Source of the DNA: Bacillota bacterium
GTDB lineage: Bacteria > Bacillota > Clostridia > Saccharofermentanales > Fastidiosipilaceae
Length of the DNA: 64,000 bases
Assembly (NCBI GenBank): GCA_023420115.1
Contig: JAEZWR010000036.1
Span: 9,178-73,177, forward strand
Reading direction: 5' to 3'
Every line of letters starts with the position of its first letter. The stretch's first letter is position 1. A program made the position numbers and the translations under genes. This document shows positions 18,632-28,771 of this stretch, piece by piece. Under the pieces are notes generated by a model. The model saw only the letters and a program-made list of their open reading frames with translations, was not told the DNA's origin and did no database searches.

Positions 18632-18759
18632 TTTTAACCTCTTGAAACTATACTAATTGTATTAACTTATATTTGCACAAATATATTATTTATAAACCTA
18701 TCACTAATAAATATTATAAAGAAAAGCAACTAGCAACTAGTTCTAGATATTCATTAAAG

Positions 18760-20448
18760 CTATTTAATAACTTTTATATATTTTAAACTTGGGTCTGATG
18801 AGCCAGTCATTGATGCGTGATGTTTTCTTGCACTATCAATATAATTTAATACATCTTCTTTTATTCTTTCCCCAGGGGCGACAATCGGTATTCCGGGTGG
18901 ATAACACATAACAAATTCTGCAGCAATACGCCCAGCGCTTTTTGAAAGTAAAATAGATTCTTTTTCAGAATAAAATGCTGTTTGCGGATCGATAACAGGC
19001 TCAGCTTCGATATATTCGGAAGGTAGCTTGTCAGCTTCATCTTTTCTTCTTAACCGTTTGATCTCACTTAGTGCTGATAGGAGTCTCTCGACATTAGCCG
19101 CTCTATCTCCAACTGATATTATGGCTAGAATATTTCCGAGGTCACCAAATTCTATCTGAATTTTATACTCATCACGCAAGAGATCATAGACCTCAAGACC
19201 ACTAAGACCTAGACTGCGGGTATGAATGGAAAGTTTACTTCTATCAAATGCGAAAAAAGCGTCACCATCACAGAGCGAAGAAGAAAATGGAATATATGAA
19301 CCTATGAATTCTAACTCACGTCTTGCATAGTCAGCCAAGTTTATTATTTTGTCAAACATTTCTCCTCCGTGAAGGGCGAGATTTTTCCTTGCGATATCAA
19401 GTGATGACATGAGAAGATAAGAAGCAGAGGTTGTCTGATTCAAATTTATAACTTGTGAAACATACGCAGGATCAGTATTTTTACCTAAGAGTAGCAAGGA
19501 ACTTTGGGTTAGAGATCCACCAGTTTTATGCAGGCTAACAGCAGACATATCTGCACCAGCTGCCATTGCACTAATCGGCATATTTTTGCCAAAATAAAAA
19601 TGAGTTCCATGTGCTTCGTCCACTAAGACTTTAAGTCCATACTTGTGAGCAACTTTAACGATTGATTTTAAGTCAGCGCAGACACCATAATAAGTAGGGT
19701 TATTGACGAGAATGGCTTTGGCATCGGGGTTATTTTTAATTGCTAATTCGACATTATCCCTAGACATACCCAAGGGTATTCCCATTTCGTGATCTATTGA
19801 TGGGTCGACATAGACTGGCATAGCCCCCGTCATAATGAGCGCATTTATTGCACTTCTATGAACATTGCGTGGCATAATAATCTTTTCACCACGTTTGACA
19901 GTACTCATGATCATCGCCTGGATAGCACCAGATGTACCATTAACCATAAAAAAAGAATGAGAAGCACCAAAAGCATCAGCTGCTAACTCCTGTGCTTCTT
20001 TAATAACGCTAACGGGGTGAATTAGATTGTCGAGAGGTTTCATGGAATTGACATCAACACTTAGACAACGCTGACCTAAGAATTCAGTTAATTCTGGATT
20101 CCCTTTTCCTTGTTTGTGACCGGGAACATCAAAAGATACTATTCGATTATTTCTATATTCTTCTAGTGCAGCATGGAGAGGGGACTTGGTTTGGTCAAGC
20201 TTGAAAATTTGACCAGCAAGACTTTGATATGCATATTTATCGTCTTTTGTTTCTGTTCCATTTGAACTATTGTTAGCGTCATAATGAAACAAAGCTCTTT
20301 TAGATGAGTTTTTTTGAGTAGTAGATATATAGTCTGCGGTGTTTGGTTCAGACTTAGTTCTGTCCTTGCTGCGATAATTTGTACCACGATTGATGCGCGC
20401 GACTTCAATTTCAGGTCTATTAACTCTTCTTGCCATTTCCCCATCCAT
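18760..20448 (-). CDS. speA: Orn/Lys/Arg decarboxylase family, probable arginine decarboxylase
   Basis: PLP fold-I decarboxylase of the short Gram-positive type (as Bacillus SpeA), probably producing agmatine. FDVPGHKQGKGNPEL opens the catalytic domain near residue 107. HSFFMVNGTSGAIQAMI, DEAHGTHFYF and the PLP-Lys motif SLHKTGGSLTQ follow, and CYPPGIPIVAPGE is near the C terminus. A poorly conserved polar leader of about 85 residues precedes the usual start. The ATG at 20448 has no clear ribosome site; an internal Met (MARRVNRPE) follows GGGGA by two bases and is an alternative. It heads the operon with speE and the agmatinase gene, so arginine is the likely substrate, though lysine or ornithine cannot be excluded. 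Confidence 0.87.
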   Translation of the reverse strand: MDGEMARRVNRPEIEVARINRGTNYRSKDRTKSEPNTADYISTTQKNSSKRALFHYDANNSSNGTETKDDKYAYQSLAGQIFKLDQTKSPLHAALEEYRNNRIVSFDVPGHKQGKGNPELTEFLGQRCLSVDVNSMKPLDNLIHPVSVIKEAQELAADAFGASHSFFMVNGTSGAIQAMIMSTVKRGEKIIMPRNVHRSAINALIMTGAMPVYVDPSIDHEMGIPLGMSRDNVELAIKNNPDAKAILVNNPTYYGVCADLKSIVKVAHKYGLKVLVDEAHGTHFYFGKNMPISAMAAGADMSAVSLHKTGGSLTQSSLLLLGKNTDPAYVSQVINLNQTTSASYLLMSSLDIARKNLALHGGEMFDKIINLADYARRELEFIGSYIPFSSSLCDGDAFFAFDRSKLSIHTRSLGLSGLEVYDLLRDEYKIQIEFGDLGNILAIISVGDRAANVERLLSALSEIKRLRRKDEADKLPSEYIEAEPVIDPQTAFYSEKESILLSKSAGRIAAEFVMCYPPGIPIVAPGERIKEDVLNYIDSARKHHASMTGSSDPSLKYIKVIK

Positions 20449-20734
20449 AAACTAAATTTTATGGATATTCTAACATATTAAGAGATTCTACTTAAGATAC
20501 TATGCTCTTATCATAGAGCGCTAAATATTAATAATGAGAATAATGAGACCTGTTTGTATACATCGAACTTGATAAGCTATATTATATAGTACTAGGATAT
20601 GTTGCATTTATTCTAATATAGTCATGGCTTTTAACTATTGGAATATAGGATACTTTGACTGTGCGACATTAGTAATTGGGAATTTTTACAGGTTTTTAGT
20701 TTTTTGATCAGAAAAGATAGAAAAGTGAAATAAG

Positions 20735-21433
20735 ATGGGTAAGAGAGAATTAGAGAGAAATAGTAAGGGGCATATTCTTAATTCGCAAGAGGGTAATGTA
20801 GACAATGTCGTTGTTAGTAAATATGATTTAAAAAAGCTTCCTAAGACAAAAGTTCTTATGCTTTTGTTTATTCATATGCTACAGATAAGTTGTTTCACTT
20901 TTGGCGGTGGTTTCGTTATAGTGAATTTTTTGAAGAAAAAATTTGTTGATGGTTTTCATTGGATAGATGAGGAAGAAATGATTGATTTGACAGCAATAGC
21001 GCAGGCTTCACCGGGAGCAATTGCTGTAAATGCCGCAATTTTGGTAGGCAGTCGAGTAGCTGGATTTTCTGGTATGTTTGTATCAGTGATAGCCATGATT
21101 TTACCCCCCTTGGTCATACTTTCTATAATTTCTTTTTTCTATATATCATTTTCGAAGAATATTTATTTTTCTATATTTTTATCAGGTATGCAGGCAGCTG
21201 TAGCAGCTATAATCTTGGACTTAGTGATTAGCTTATTTAAAAATTTAAGAAAGTCAGGTACTTGGCAAACATATCTCATATTTGTTTTGAGTTTTGTTGC
21301 TACCTTTATTCTAAAAATTAATGTTATATATATAGTTATTGTTGGACTTATCTTAGGTTTTTCTAGGGCTATCTATTCACATTATACTGAGAAAAAATTA
21401 AGTTCTAAATCTGGAGAAAGGGAAGATAGATAA
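20735..21433 (+). CDS. chrA: ChrA-family transporter, half-size subunit 1
   Basis: A 232-residue membrane protein of the chromate ion transporter family, short (one-domain) type. FTFGGGFVIVNFLKKKFV followed by the block LTAIAQASPGAIAVNAAILVG is the ChrA signature, and about five to six hydrophobic helices follow. It has a hydrophilic N-terminal stretch of about 40 residues. The next gene begins two bases after the stop and encodes the second half, the usual paired arrangement. The physiological anion in anaerobes is not established; sulfate or chromate is assumed from the family only. No strong ribosome site is visible before the ATG. Confidence 0.88.
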   Translation: MGKRELERNSKGHILNSQEGNVDNVVVSKYDLKKLPKTKVLMLLFIHMLQISCFTFGGGFVIVNFLKKKFVDGFHWIDEEEMIDLTAIAQASPGAIAVNAAILVGSRVAGFSGMFVSVIAMILPPLVILSIISFFYISFSKNIYFSIFLSGMQAAVAAIILDLVISLFKNLRKSGTWQTYLIFVLSFVATFILKINVIYIVIVGLILGFSRAIYSHYTEKKLSSKSGEREDR

Positions 21434-21434
21434 A

Positions 21435-22007
21435 ATGGGAATTTATAAAATGTTTGAACTAATTCTAAGTTTTCTTCAGGTGGGCTTATTCAGCATAGGT
21501 GGTGGATATGCCGCTGTTCCATTTATAAAGGCCGAAATTGTTGACAAGCATCATTGGCTTAGTACAAAGGAATTTACTGACTTAATATCTATAGCAGAAA
21601 TGACACCTGGACCCATAGCCGTAAATTCGGCAACTTTTGTTGGTATAAATTTAGGTGGGATCACGGCTGCTATTCTTGCGACGATATCTTGTATTTTTCC
21701 AAGTTTAATAATAGTTTCTCTTCTTTATTATTTTTATATGAAGTATAGAAATTTAAAAGGGATGAAGATAGTTTTAGAAACAATAAGACCGTGTATAGTG
21801 GCTCTTATTTTAAGTGCTGGACTCAGTATCTTATTAGTTGTAATTTTTACTGGCAAGGAAATAAATTTTGCTCATATTGATTACATATCTAGCTTATTAT
21901 TTATTTTGGCGATGGTACTTCTGGTCAGATTTAAGAAGAATCCTATTTTGGTGATGTTCCTGTCTGGGGTAATTGCCTTAGTAACTCATTTGATTATACC
22001 TAATTAA
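21435..22007 (+). CDS. chrA: ChrA-family transporter, half-size subunit 2
   Basis: A 190-residue partner of the preceding gene with the same signature (LFSIGGGYAAVPFIKAEIV, then ISIAEMTPGPIAVNSATFVG). The two half proteins probably form a heteromeric transporter with opposite membrane orientation, as described for short-chain ChrA pairs. It starts two bases after the upstream stop, so translation is likely coupled. Confidence 0.88.
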   Translation: MGIYKMFELILSFLQVGLFSIGGGYAAVPFIKAEIVDKHHWLSTKEFTDLISIAEMTPGPIAVNSATFVGINLGGITAAILATISCIFPSLIIVSLLYYFYMKYRNLKGMKIVLETIRPCIVALILSAGLSILLVVIFTGKEINFAHIDYISSLLFILAMVLLVRFKKNPILVMFLSGVIALVTHLIIPN

Positions 22008-22065
22008 GTTTGCTCTGATGTCTTGATCCCGAGGGGCTTTTTTAAAATGGAATGAAGGATTAAAT

Positions 22066-22665
22066 ATGGATAAGTATTTTCAGAATGCTAAATTTATCAA
22101 AAGTGCATATAGCCTAAAAGATTGCCCTGATGATGGTAGGGCTGAGATTGTTCTCGCAGGACGCAGTAATGTTGGAAAGTCGAGTTTGATTAATAGTCTT
22201 TGTTATCAAAAAAATTTGGCAAAGGTTGCCTCAACCCCTGGAAAGACACAAGCAGTTATTTATTTTGACATAAAGGATCATTTTTATTTAACAGATTTGC
22301 CTGGGTATGGGTTTAGTAAATCAGGGCAGCTCAATCAAGAAAAATTTTCTAAGCTCGCCGATTCTTATTTTAGTGCAGATAGGAATATAAAGTGTGTACT
22401 TCTTCTAATGGATGCGAAGGTCGGACCGAGTGCTCAAGATGTTCAGATGCTAGAGTTTCTGGAGGACAGGGGATTTACCTATGCGATTGTTATGAACAAG
22501 CTTGATAAATTGAATAGATCTGAAAAGGATAAATGTTTGGCAGAGCTGAAAAGAATATTAAAAGAATTAAATATCGATAATAGAGAGATATTTTGGATCT
22601 CTAACACGAAGAAAACTGATATTGATAAAGTTAGAGAATACCTTAAAAGTTTGGTGAAATCATAA
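22066..22665 (+). CDS. engB: ribosome biogenesis GTP-binding protein EngB/YsxC
   Basis: TRAFAC GTPase of 199 residues needed for large ribosomal subunit assembly. G1 is AGRSNVGKSSLINSL, the switch region holds STPGKTQ, G3 is DLPGYGFS, G4 is MNKLDK, and the SxK-type G5 is near ISNTKK. The length fits the family exactly. AAGGA lies seven bases before the ATG. It sits 58 bases behind the ChrA pair, followed by comEC; the grouping gives no functional hint. Confidence 0.95.
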   Translation: MDKYFQNAKFIKSAYSLKDCPDDGRAEIVLAGRSNVGKSSLINSLCYQKNLAKVASTPGKTQAVIYFDIKDHFYLTDLPGYGFSKSGQLNQEKFSKLADSYFSADRNIKCVLLLMDAKVGPSAQDVQMLEFLEDRGFTYAIVMNKLDKLNRSEKDKCLAELKRILKELNIDNREIFWISNTKKTDIDKVREYLKSLVKS

Positions 22666-22816
22666 ATATAAACTATTGAACAATAAAAATTTCGTTCTTG
22701 AGAAAATATGCATTTTTTTGCGAAAAGGCTGGACTTTTTTCTGAATATAGAATTTTTATATGAATCATCACAGTAGATGATTTGAGATATTACTATATGG
22801 GAAAGGGGCGGTCTTT

Positions 22817-25606
22817 TTGTTTGTGCTTATTAAATTTCTAGCTCGTTTCTTCATATTTGTATGGTATTCATTTCTTAAATATAGTGGTAAATTGGATAGA
22901 GTAGAGAGACTTTATCCTTTCCTTTTTCAATGTGTATTGCTATTAATTTATTTTCAGTTTTATTTGAAGTCACACCGTTTATTTAATGTTGTATTTGTAT
23001 TTATTTTTATAGAGTTTGTACTCAGTTTTCGCTCCATTTCAACACTTTCTCGAAAGTTGATTATATTGATCAAGGGCTCAGTATATTTTCTGATTATACT
23101 GTCTCTGAATTTTTTATTATTAGCCAATATGAGGTTTGGAGATAAATATACAAATAGTATGGTGGAGAATATGCGCTTTCGCATACTTTCTCCTGCTATT
23201 TTAAATGAGAATTCGAATTCGCTTTCTTTTATAATTAGTCCAACAGAAGCCCCCCTAGTAAGACTTAAGGCAGTAGTATATAGAAGTGGATATAAATATG
23301 AAAAATTCAGAAAGAAAAATTACAACGAAATTCCAGATTATAATAAATTGAGTAATCTTAGGTATGATACTTATCAAAAGTATAGTCTTGATTCGATATA
23401 TAGAGCTCGAATTAAAATTTCTCCCATACGCAATTTAGTTTCAAAATGTAGTTTCGATAGCGAACAGTTTTATGCATCTAAGGGTATTTTCTTTAAGGCT
23501 GAAATAAAAGAAGATGATATTTTAGTGGAAGATAGGTCAGAGAATCATTTGTTTTCTGCAATTATCAAGCTTAGGTATAGTGTAGATAAAATTTTAAGTA
23601 GGTATCTGAAACCTGAGAGTATAGCTTTATATAAGGCTCTCATGTTGTCAGATAGAGATTATTGGGAGCGGTCTTGGAATAAATATTTAACTGCTGCTTC
23701 CTTATCTCATTTACTTGCAGCATCGGCTTTTCACCTCAGTCTATATATTTCTTTCATTTATTTTTTTCTCAAACAAACTTCATTGGGGATTAGGACGAGA
23801 AAAGTGTTGGCGGCGCTTGTAGCACTTTTGTTTCTTGTAATTAGTATGGGCAGTAATTCTTTGCTAAGATGCACTTTTTACTTTTTTTACTGTATCGCGG
23901 CAGCTTTTTTTAAAAAGTCAATTGATCCTTTAACAGCGCTTACTCAAGCGACGATAATACTACTTTTTATTGATCCTTTGTTATTTATGAAAACAGGTTT
24001 TGCTATGAGCTTCGCTGCATCATTTGCTGTCTTTATTGCTATGAGAATTGACGAATATTTCAATTTGAGAAATAGGCGATTGGTATTATATGAATCTGCT
24101 GATATGAGTTTATTGATTAAAAGAAGCGAGCTAAAGAAAATAATGGTCGAAACTAGCTTGAGCAGAAAAATATTGAAATATGATTTTATGCCTGTGTTGA
24201 GAGCGCTTATACAGAGCATACTAATTTACTGCATGATACAGATATTTATGGCGTATTTTATTTTGGACTTTGCCAATAGAATCAGTTTGTTTTCGATTTT
24301 TTATAATTTTATATGTTCCTTAATTTTATTTGGTTTTATTATCTTTACCTCTTTATTTATTGTTATTTCCTTTTTGGCTCCTTTTCAAATATTAAAGTCT
24401 ATTGTTGCGGCTTATGCTGAATTTATGTCTGAATGTTTTTACTCCTGTCTTCAGTCTGTTACGCATGGAGTTTGGGCAAAATTTTTGCTAGATAAATATT
24501 TTTACTTTAGCATCGTGCTGATTTTATTTGTTCTTGTTATTTTATTGTCTTATTTACTTTCGAATAAGTGTAAAAAAGCTGCGCATACGTATGAGAATAA
24601 CAATAATTTATTTGGGCTTAAGCTTATCTCATATACACATTGGACGAATAGAAAGAGATATATTGCTATATTAGCTAGCATATGTATATGCGTAATAATA
24701 TCAATCTTTTATTTGCACATAGTGAGAGAAAAGCCTGTTGTGTTGAGATTTATTTCTGGTGGGACAGGTGACCTTGCGATATTAGAGTATGACAATAAAC
24801 GAGTTATGATAGATGGGGCTAAGGAGATAGATTCAGATTATTATTTAGATAGCTATCTTGAGAGACAAGAAAATGAAATTGTTGATCTTGCGATAATTTC
24901 GCATATGCACGAAGACCATTATGGAGGGATCAAGCACCTTTTAGAAAGAGGCTTGATTAAGTGTTTATATATGCGCGATCTCATATTTCCTTTGGGATAT
25001 TCTGAAAAAGAGAAATATGAAGTAATAAAGGTTGATAAGATGCTAACTGAGCTGGCAAAGAAAAGTAATTGCAGAATAATTAGATCATCTATGTTGCCTG
25101 AGTTAAAACTGAATGATGAGATTGTTATCAAATTGATTGAGGATGGCATTGAAGAGTCTAGTGACGAAAATGACCGTAGCTTGTGTCAGGTTTTGGAGAT
25201 TAATAAATATAAGATACTATTTACTGGAGATATATCCGAAGCTAGAGAGAAAAATCTTATAAAAGGACTTAAGATTAAAAATTATAGTGATTTTGATTTC
25301 CTTAAAGTAGCGCATCATGGCTCATCATACTCTTCATCGGTAGAATTTTTAACAGCCTTTGATTTTATAAATTCAGTTATAACAGTAGGGAAGAATAGAT
25401 ATGGACATCCTTCTCAACAAACAATAAAAAGATTAGAAGAATATACGTATTCTTTGTACAGGACAGATTTAGACGGAGATATAGTAATAATTTTTAATAA
25501 GGATGCTTCGTATGAGATTCATACCGAAAAACTAGAAAAAAGACCTGCTTATCTTGCTGACTATAAAACTTGTTTTATGCTTATTAAATATTTGAACTTA
25601 GTGTAG
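22817..25606 (+). CDS. comEC: ComEC/Rec2 DNA-uptake channel
   Basis: Large polytopic membrane protein, 929 residues, homologous to the DNA channel of natural transformation. An N-terminal membrane and OB-like region is followed by the competence domain, with the family block YKALMLSDRDYW and LAASAFHLSLYISF, several further helices, and a C-terminal metallo-beta-lactamase-like domain with ISHMHEDHYGG and KVAHHGSSYSSS. All three parts are present and the frame is intact. The start is TTG at 22817 with AAAGGGG eight bases upstream. No comEA or pilus genes are in the window, so competence is possible but unproven; comEC homologues are also retained in non-competent species. Confidence 0.92.
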   Translation: MFVLIKFLARFFIFVWYSFLKYSGKLDRVERLYPFLFQCVLLLIYFQFYLKSHRLFNVVFVFIFIEFVLSFRSISTLSRKLIILIKGSVYFLIILSLNFLLLANMRFGDKYTNSMVENMRFRILSPAILNENSNSLSFIISPTEAPLVRLKAVVYRSGYKYEKFRKKNYNEIPDYNKLSNLRYDTYQKYSLDSIYRARIKISPIRNLVSKCSFDSEQFYASKGIFFKAEIKEDDILVEDRSENHLFSAIIKLRYSVDKILSRYLKPESIALYKALMLSDRDYWERSWNKYLTAASLSHLLAASAFHLSLYISFIYFFLKQTSLGIRTRKVLAALVALLFLVISMGSNSLLRCTFYFFYCIAAAFFKKSIDPLTALTQATIILLFIDPLLFMKTGFAMSFAASFAVFIAMRIDEYFNLRNRRLVLYESADMSLLIKRSELKKIMVETSLSRKILKYDFMPVLRALIQSILIYCMIQIFMAYFILDFANRISLFSIFYNFICSLILFGFIIFTSLFIVISFLAPFQILKSIVAAYAEFMSECFYSCLQSVTHGVWAKFLLDKYFYFSIVLILFVLVILLSYLLSNKCKKAAHTYENNNNLFGLKLISYTHWTNRKRYIAILASICICVIISIFYLHIVREKPVVLRFISGGTGDLAILEYDNKRVMIDGAKEIDSDYYLDSYLERQENEIVDLAIISHMHEDHYGGIKHLLERGLIKCLYMRDLIFPLGYSEKEKYEVIKVDKMLTELAKKSNCRIIRSSMLPELKLNDEIVIKLIEDGIEESSDENDRSLCQVLEINKYKILFTGDISEAREKNLIKGLKIKNYSDFDFLKVAHHGSSYSSSVEFLTAFDFINSVITVGKNRYGHPSQQTIKRLEEYTYSLYRTDLDGDIVIIFNKDASYEIHTEKLEKRPAYLADYKTCFMLIKYLNLV

Positions 25607-25716
25607 TACTACTGAAGTTGAAATTTTACTAAACAAGAATTATGCCATTAATAGCTGACATTTAAGGGAAGAAGTGCTTAATACACAATAATATATTTGA
25701 ATCTTAAAAGTAAAAA

Positions 25717-25748
25717 GAATAGGAAGAAACTCAGGCTTCTTCCTATTC
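25717..25748 (-). terminator. terminator after the Rrf2 gene
   Basis: A 12-pair stem (25717-25728 with 25737-25748) is followed, on the minus strand, by TTTTTA. It ends the Rrf2 transcript and separates it from comEC. Confidence 0.85.
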
Positions 25749-25788
25749 TCAATAATCTATATGTTGCACAAGTATTTATATCAACTTA

Positions 25789-26196
25789 TTATTCGCCAAC
25801 TAATTCTTTCTTGATTTCTTCAATAGTATAGTTCTCAAGATATGTTCTTAATTGCTCATCCATCTGAGCAATCAACTTGCTGCTGAAGCCAGACATACCA
25901 CGGGCAACTGGACAATCCAAATCTTTATTTCCTGTATTCCAATGTTGTGAAATGAAGTGAGAACCACAAATTTCACTTACTTCACGAAGATTTAATTTAG
26001 CTGCTGAAGGTCTGAGAGTATATCCACCTAATGAACCGACTGTGCGATCAACATGACCGGCCTTAACGAAGCGTGAAATAACACGACGAACTTGAACAGG
26101 ATTGACCTGACAGTTAATTGCTATCTCGGATGAAGAATGACATCCACCTTTATGTAGCAGATAAACTAATGTGTGAACTGCTATCATGAATTCCAT
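25789..26196 (-). CDS. Rrf2-family transcriptional regulator
   Basis: A 135-residue winged-helix regulator of the Rrf2 family, closest in style to YwnA-like members: SSEIAINCQVNPVQVRRVI is the recognition-helix region and GSLGGYTL the wing. Cysteines occur near residues 19, 29, 77 and 95, but the three-Cys cluster of IscR-type [2Fe-2S] members is not present, so a Fe-S cofactor is doubtful. It is monocistronic with its own terminator. An interrupted palindrome with TGGAG/CTCCA arms at 26220-26234, about 24 bases upstream of the start, could be an autoregulatory site. No target can be named. Confidence 0.85.
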   Translation of the reverse strand: MEFMIAVHTLVYLLHKGGCHSSSEIAINCQVNPVQVRRVISRFVKAGHVDRTVGSLGGYTLRPSAAKLNLREVSEICGSHFISQHWNTGNKDLDCPVARGMSGFSSKLIAQMDEQLRTYLENYTIEEIKKELVGE

Positions 26197-26637
26197 AGAA
26201 ACACCAACTTTCTAATTTTTTGGAGCTGAACTCCATCATATAAAAAAGAGAAAAATCTCATTTCATATCAAAATAGGTAAAAAATTTAATCGATAGAATT
26301 GCCAAAAACAAAAATATCAATTACGCCAAATACATTAACATATGATATAGGTGTAGCAAGTATTTAAATGTAAATTAGCGGTAAATTAGAAGATTAAATA
26401 TAGCAAATTGAAGCTTAACTATATTTGTAAAATTTGTCGGCAATAAAATTATACCGCAATTTATTAATTGCTATTTATCACAAAATAAATCAATACATCT
26501 AAATCACTACATCGAATAGGAAATATATTTTATACAAAAATTCGATTTTGTAAAGTGAATAATATGCAAATAAATATGTTTAAAGAATAAAAGTATGCAA
26601 CAATTCGTTGGGAAATTTCACTTACTTACCTTATCAA
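26197..26637. other. AT-rich gap with no gene recognised
   Basis: About 440 very AT-rich bases between the Rrf2 start and the asnS terminator. Apart from the short TGGAG/CTCCA dyad close to the Rrf2 gene I see no open frame, tRNA or known RNA. It probably contains the Rrf2 promoter on the minus strand. Confidence 0.5.
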
Positions 26638-26669
26638 AAAAGGGACTCCATTAAAATAGAGTCCCTTTT
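26638..26669 (-). terminator. terminator after asnS
   Basis: AAAAGGGACTC (26638-26648) pairs perfectly with GAGTCCCTTTT (26659-26669), with a 10-base loop. The T-run on the minus strand follows directly. Confidence 0.88.
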
Positions 26670-26708
26670 ACGAGTACATTTTATATATGTTGTATATATT
26701 CGTTTAGA

Positions 26709-28109
26709 TTAGAACATAGCTTGGCCAGTCGTTCTAGGATAAGGAAGAACATCGCGAATGTTATTAATACCAGTTAGGTACATAATAAGTCTCTCGAAAC
26801 CAAGCCCGAAGCCTGCATGCTTAGAAGTGCCGAAACGGCGAAGGTCAACATACCATGAGTAATCCTCTAGCTTCAAACCCTTACGCTCAATCATCTCTAT
26901 AAGTTTGTCAATTCGTTCTTCACGTTGGCTGCCACCTATCAATTCTCCGATACCAGGGACAAGTCCGTCCATAGCCGCAACTGTTTTGCCATCTTCATTA
27001 ATTCGCATATAGAATGCTTTTATCTCGGCAGGATAATCATGTACAAAGACGGGACCATTGAAAACTTTGTCCGTGAGAAATTTTTCGTGTTCTGTTTGGA
27101 TATCTGCACCCCAAGTAACAGGATACTTGAATTGACCATTATTCTTTTCAAGTTCTTTTATTGCGTCTGTGTATGAGATTCTAGCAAAATTGGATTTCGC
27201 CTGCTTCTGCAATCTGTCAAGTAGATTCTTGTCTACAAATTGATTTAAAAATTCTAATTCTGTAGCACAGCGCTCTAATACTCTATTTAAAACAGAAGAG
27301 AGCATGTCCTCAGCCAGATTCATATCGTCATTTAAATCAGCAAATGATATTTCTGGTTCTATCATCCAGAACTCTGCTGCATGCCTTGGAGTGTTAGAGT
27401 GCTCAGCTCTGAATGTAGGTCCAAATGTATAGACATTTGTAAAAGCTTGGGCAAAGGCTTCAACATGTAACTGACCTGTAACTGTTAGCATACAGGCTTT
27501 TGAAAAGAAGTCTTGAGAAAAATCTACTGAACCATCATCTTTTAATGGCAAAGATTCAAGTGGCAGACTGCTAACATTAAACATTTGCCCGGCACCTTCG
27601 GCATCATCACTTGTTATTATAGGAGTATGCACATAGACGAAGCCTCTACTGTGGAAAAATTCATGTATTGCAAAAGCCGCCTCGGAACGAATTCTAAAAG
27701 CTGCTTGAAAAAGATTAGTTCTGGGTCGTAGATGGGGGATGGTTCTCAAAAATTCAGGGCTGTGTCGTTTGGGTTGAAGCGGATATTCTGGTGGGCAGGA
27801 GCCTAGGACTTTAAGATTGGTAACTTCGAGTTCGAAATCTTGTTTACATCCTGGAGTCAATCTAACAATACCAGAGGCCTCATATGCTGTCGATGTTCCC
27901 TGTCTAATTAATTCTTGATTCTCACCAAATTTATCAGAGGAAACCACGAGCTGCAAAGTCTTGAACTGTGTACCATCGGATAGATTGATAAAAGCAAAAG
28001 ACTTCTGATCTCGAATTGTCTTTGCCCATCCTCTGACCAAGACCTCTTGTCCTTCGAGTTCCTTATATACTTTAAAAAGCTCTCTTAATGTATAAAAATC
28101 ACAAGGCAT
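26709..28109 (-). CDS. asnS: asparaginyl-tRNA synthetase
   Basis: Class IIb aminoacyl-tRNA synthetase charging tRNA-Asn, 466 residues. It has an N-terminal OB anticodon-binding domain (EVLVRGWAKTIRDQKSFAFI), motif 2 in TFGPTFRAEHSNTPRHAAEF, which marks AsnRS, and motif 3 in GFGLGFERLIMYLTG. The start is the internal Met (MPCDFYTLRE), which has AAAGGA eight bases upstream; the earlier ATG lacks one. It lies 47 bases downstream of the SEC-C gene in the same direction. No T-box leader is visible. Confidence 0.95.
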   Translation of the reverse strand: MPCDFYTLRELFKVYKELEGQEVLVRGWAKTIRDQKSFAFINLSDGTQFKTLQLVVSSDKFGENQELIRQGTSTAYEASGIVRLTPGCKQDFELEVTNLKVLGSCPPEYPLQPKRHSPEFLRTIPHLRPRTNLFQAAFRIRSEAAFAIHEFFHSRGFVYVHTPIITSDDAEGAGQMFNVSSLPLESLPLKDDGSVDFSQDFFSKACMLTVTGQLHVEAFAQAFTNVYTFGPTFRAEHSNTPRHAAEFWMIEPEISFADLNDDMNLAEDMLSSVLNRVLERCATELEFLNQFVDKNLLDRLQKQAKSNFARISYTDAIKELEKNNGQFKYPVTWGADIQTEHEKFLTDKVFNGPVFVHDYPAEIKAFYMRINEDGKTVAAMDGLVPGIGELIGGSQREERIDKLIEMIERKGLKLEDYSWYVDLRRFGTSKHAGFGLGFERLIMYLTGINNIRDVLPYPRTTGQAMF

Positions 28110-28156
28110 ATTATTTATCCTTTTCATGAAACTTAAGTAATAAGAATGTGGATTAA

Positions 28157-28678
28157 TTAAGCATTCTTACCGCAGCACTTCTTATATTTTTTACCACTTC
28201 CACAGGGGCAGGGATCATTTCTTCCAACCTTGTCGCTGTGAGCAATATGATCGCGTTTGAAATTTTTAAATATTTCATCTCTTTGTTCTTTATCGAAAAC
28301 TAAGTCCCATTCAGGAAGTGAGAATAACCAGGGGGCTTTGGCATCATGCATATTATAAAGAAGTTTCTGATAATCAATGTCGAAACTAATTTCTGTGTTA
28401 TCGTCAACAGACTCTAGATCTATTTGTTTATTTGAACTAGTTTGCATACCTTCTAGGAAACCCAAGAAAATATCCATTTCATTTTTGCCGAATCCTAACT
28501 CTTCTGCCCATTCTGAAGCTGTCTTACTCTCGAGTTGTTTCTTCTCCTCAGACCAGTCTTTTAAAAGAACACGATAAGCATCGCGCTCTAGTTCGTAATA
28601 GTGCTCTATATATTCTTCATATTTTTTCTGATCGCTAATATCTTCACTTTTTTTACTCCATGTAGAAAAATAAGACAT
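28157..28678 (-). CDS. SEC-C motif protein of unknown function
   Basis: A 173-residue acidic, helical protein ending in the zinc-binding SEC-C motif ([20 protein letters not shown]), the element found at the C terminus of SecA. The rest is not recognised. SEC-C tails typically bind zinc and can contact SecB or ribosomes, but a free-standing protein like this has no assigned role. GGAGG lies four bases before the ATG. It is probably cotranscribed with asnS. Confidence 0.8.
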   Translation of the reverse strand: MSYFSTWSKKSEDISDQKKYEEYIEHYYELERDAYRVLLKDWSEEKKQLESKTASEWAEELGFGKNEMDIFLGFLEGMQTSSNKQIDLESVDDNTEISFDIDYQKLLYNMHDAKAPWLFSLPEWDLVFDKEQRDEIFKNFKRDHIAHSDKVGRNDPCPCGSGKKYKKCCGKNA

Positions 28679-28754
28679 AGTACCTCCAACAAAATAAAAC
28701 TATATCCACAAATTATATACGTTTGACAATAATAGGTAAATAAGAAAGGAAAAT

Positions 28755-28771
28755 AAGAGCCTTAAGCTCTT
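28755..28771 (-). terminator. weak possible terminator after holA
   Basis: AAGAGC and GCTCTT arms around a 5-base loop, with T-rich sequence following on the minus strand. The stem is short, so this is tentative. The surrounding 28679-28971 gap shows nothing else. Confidence 0.35.

Noticed and set aside
28110..28156. A T-box leader in front of asnS.
   Set aside because: Only 47 bases separate it from the upstream gene and no T-box sequence is present.
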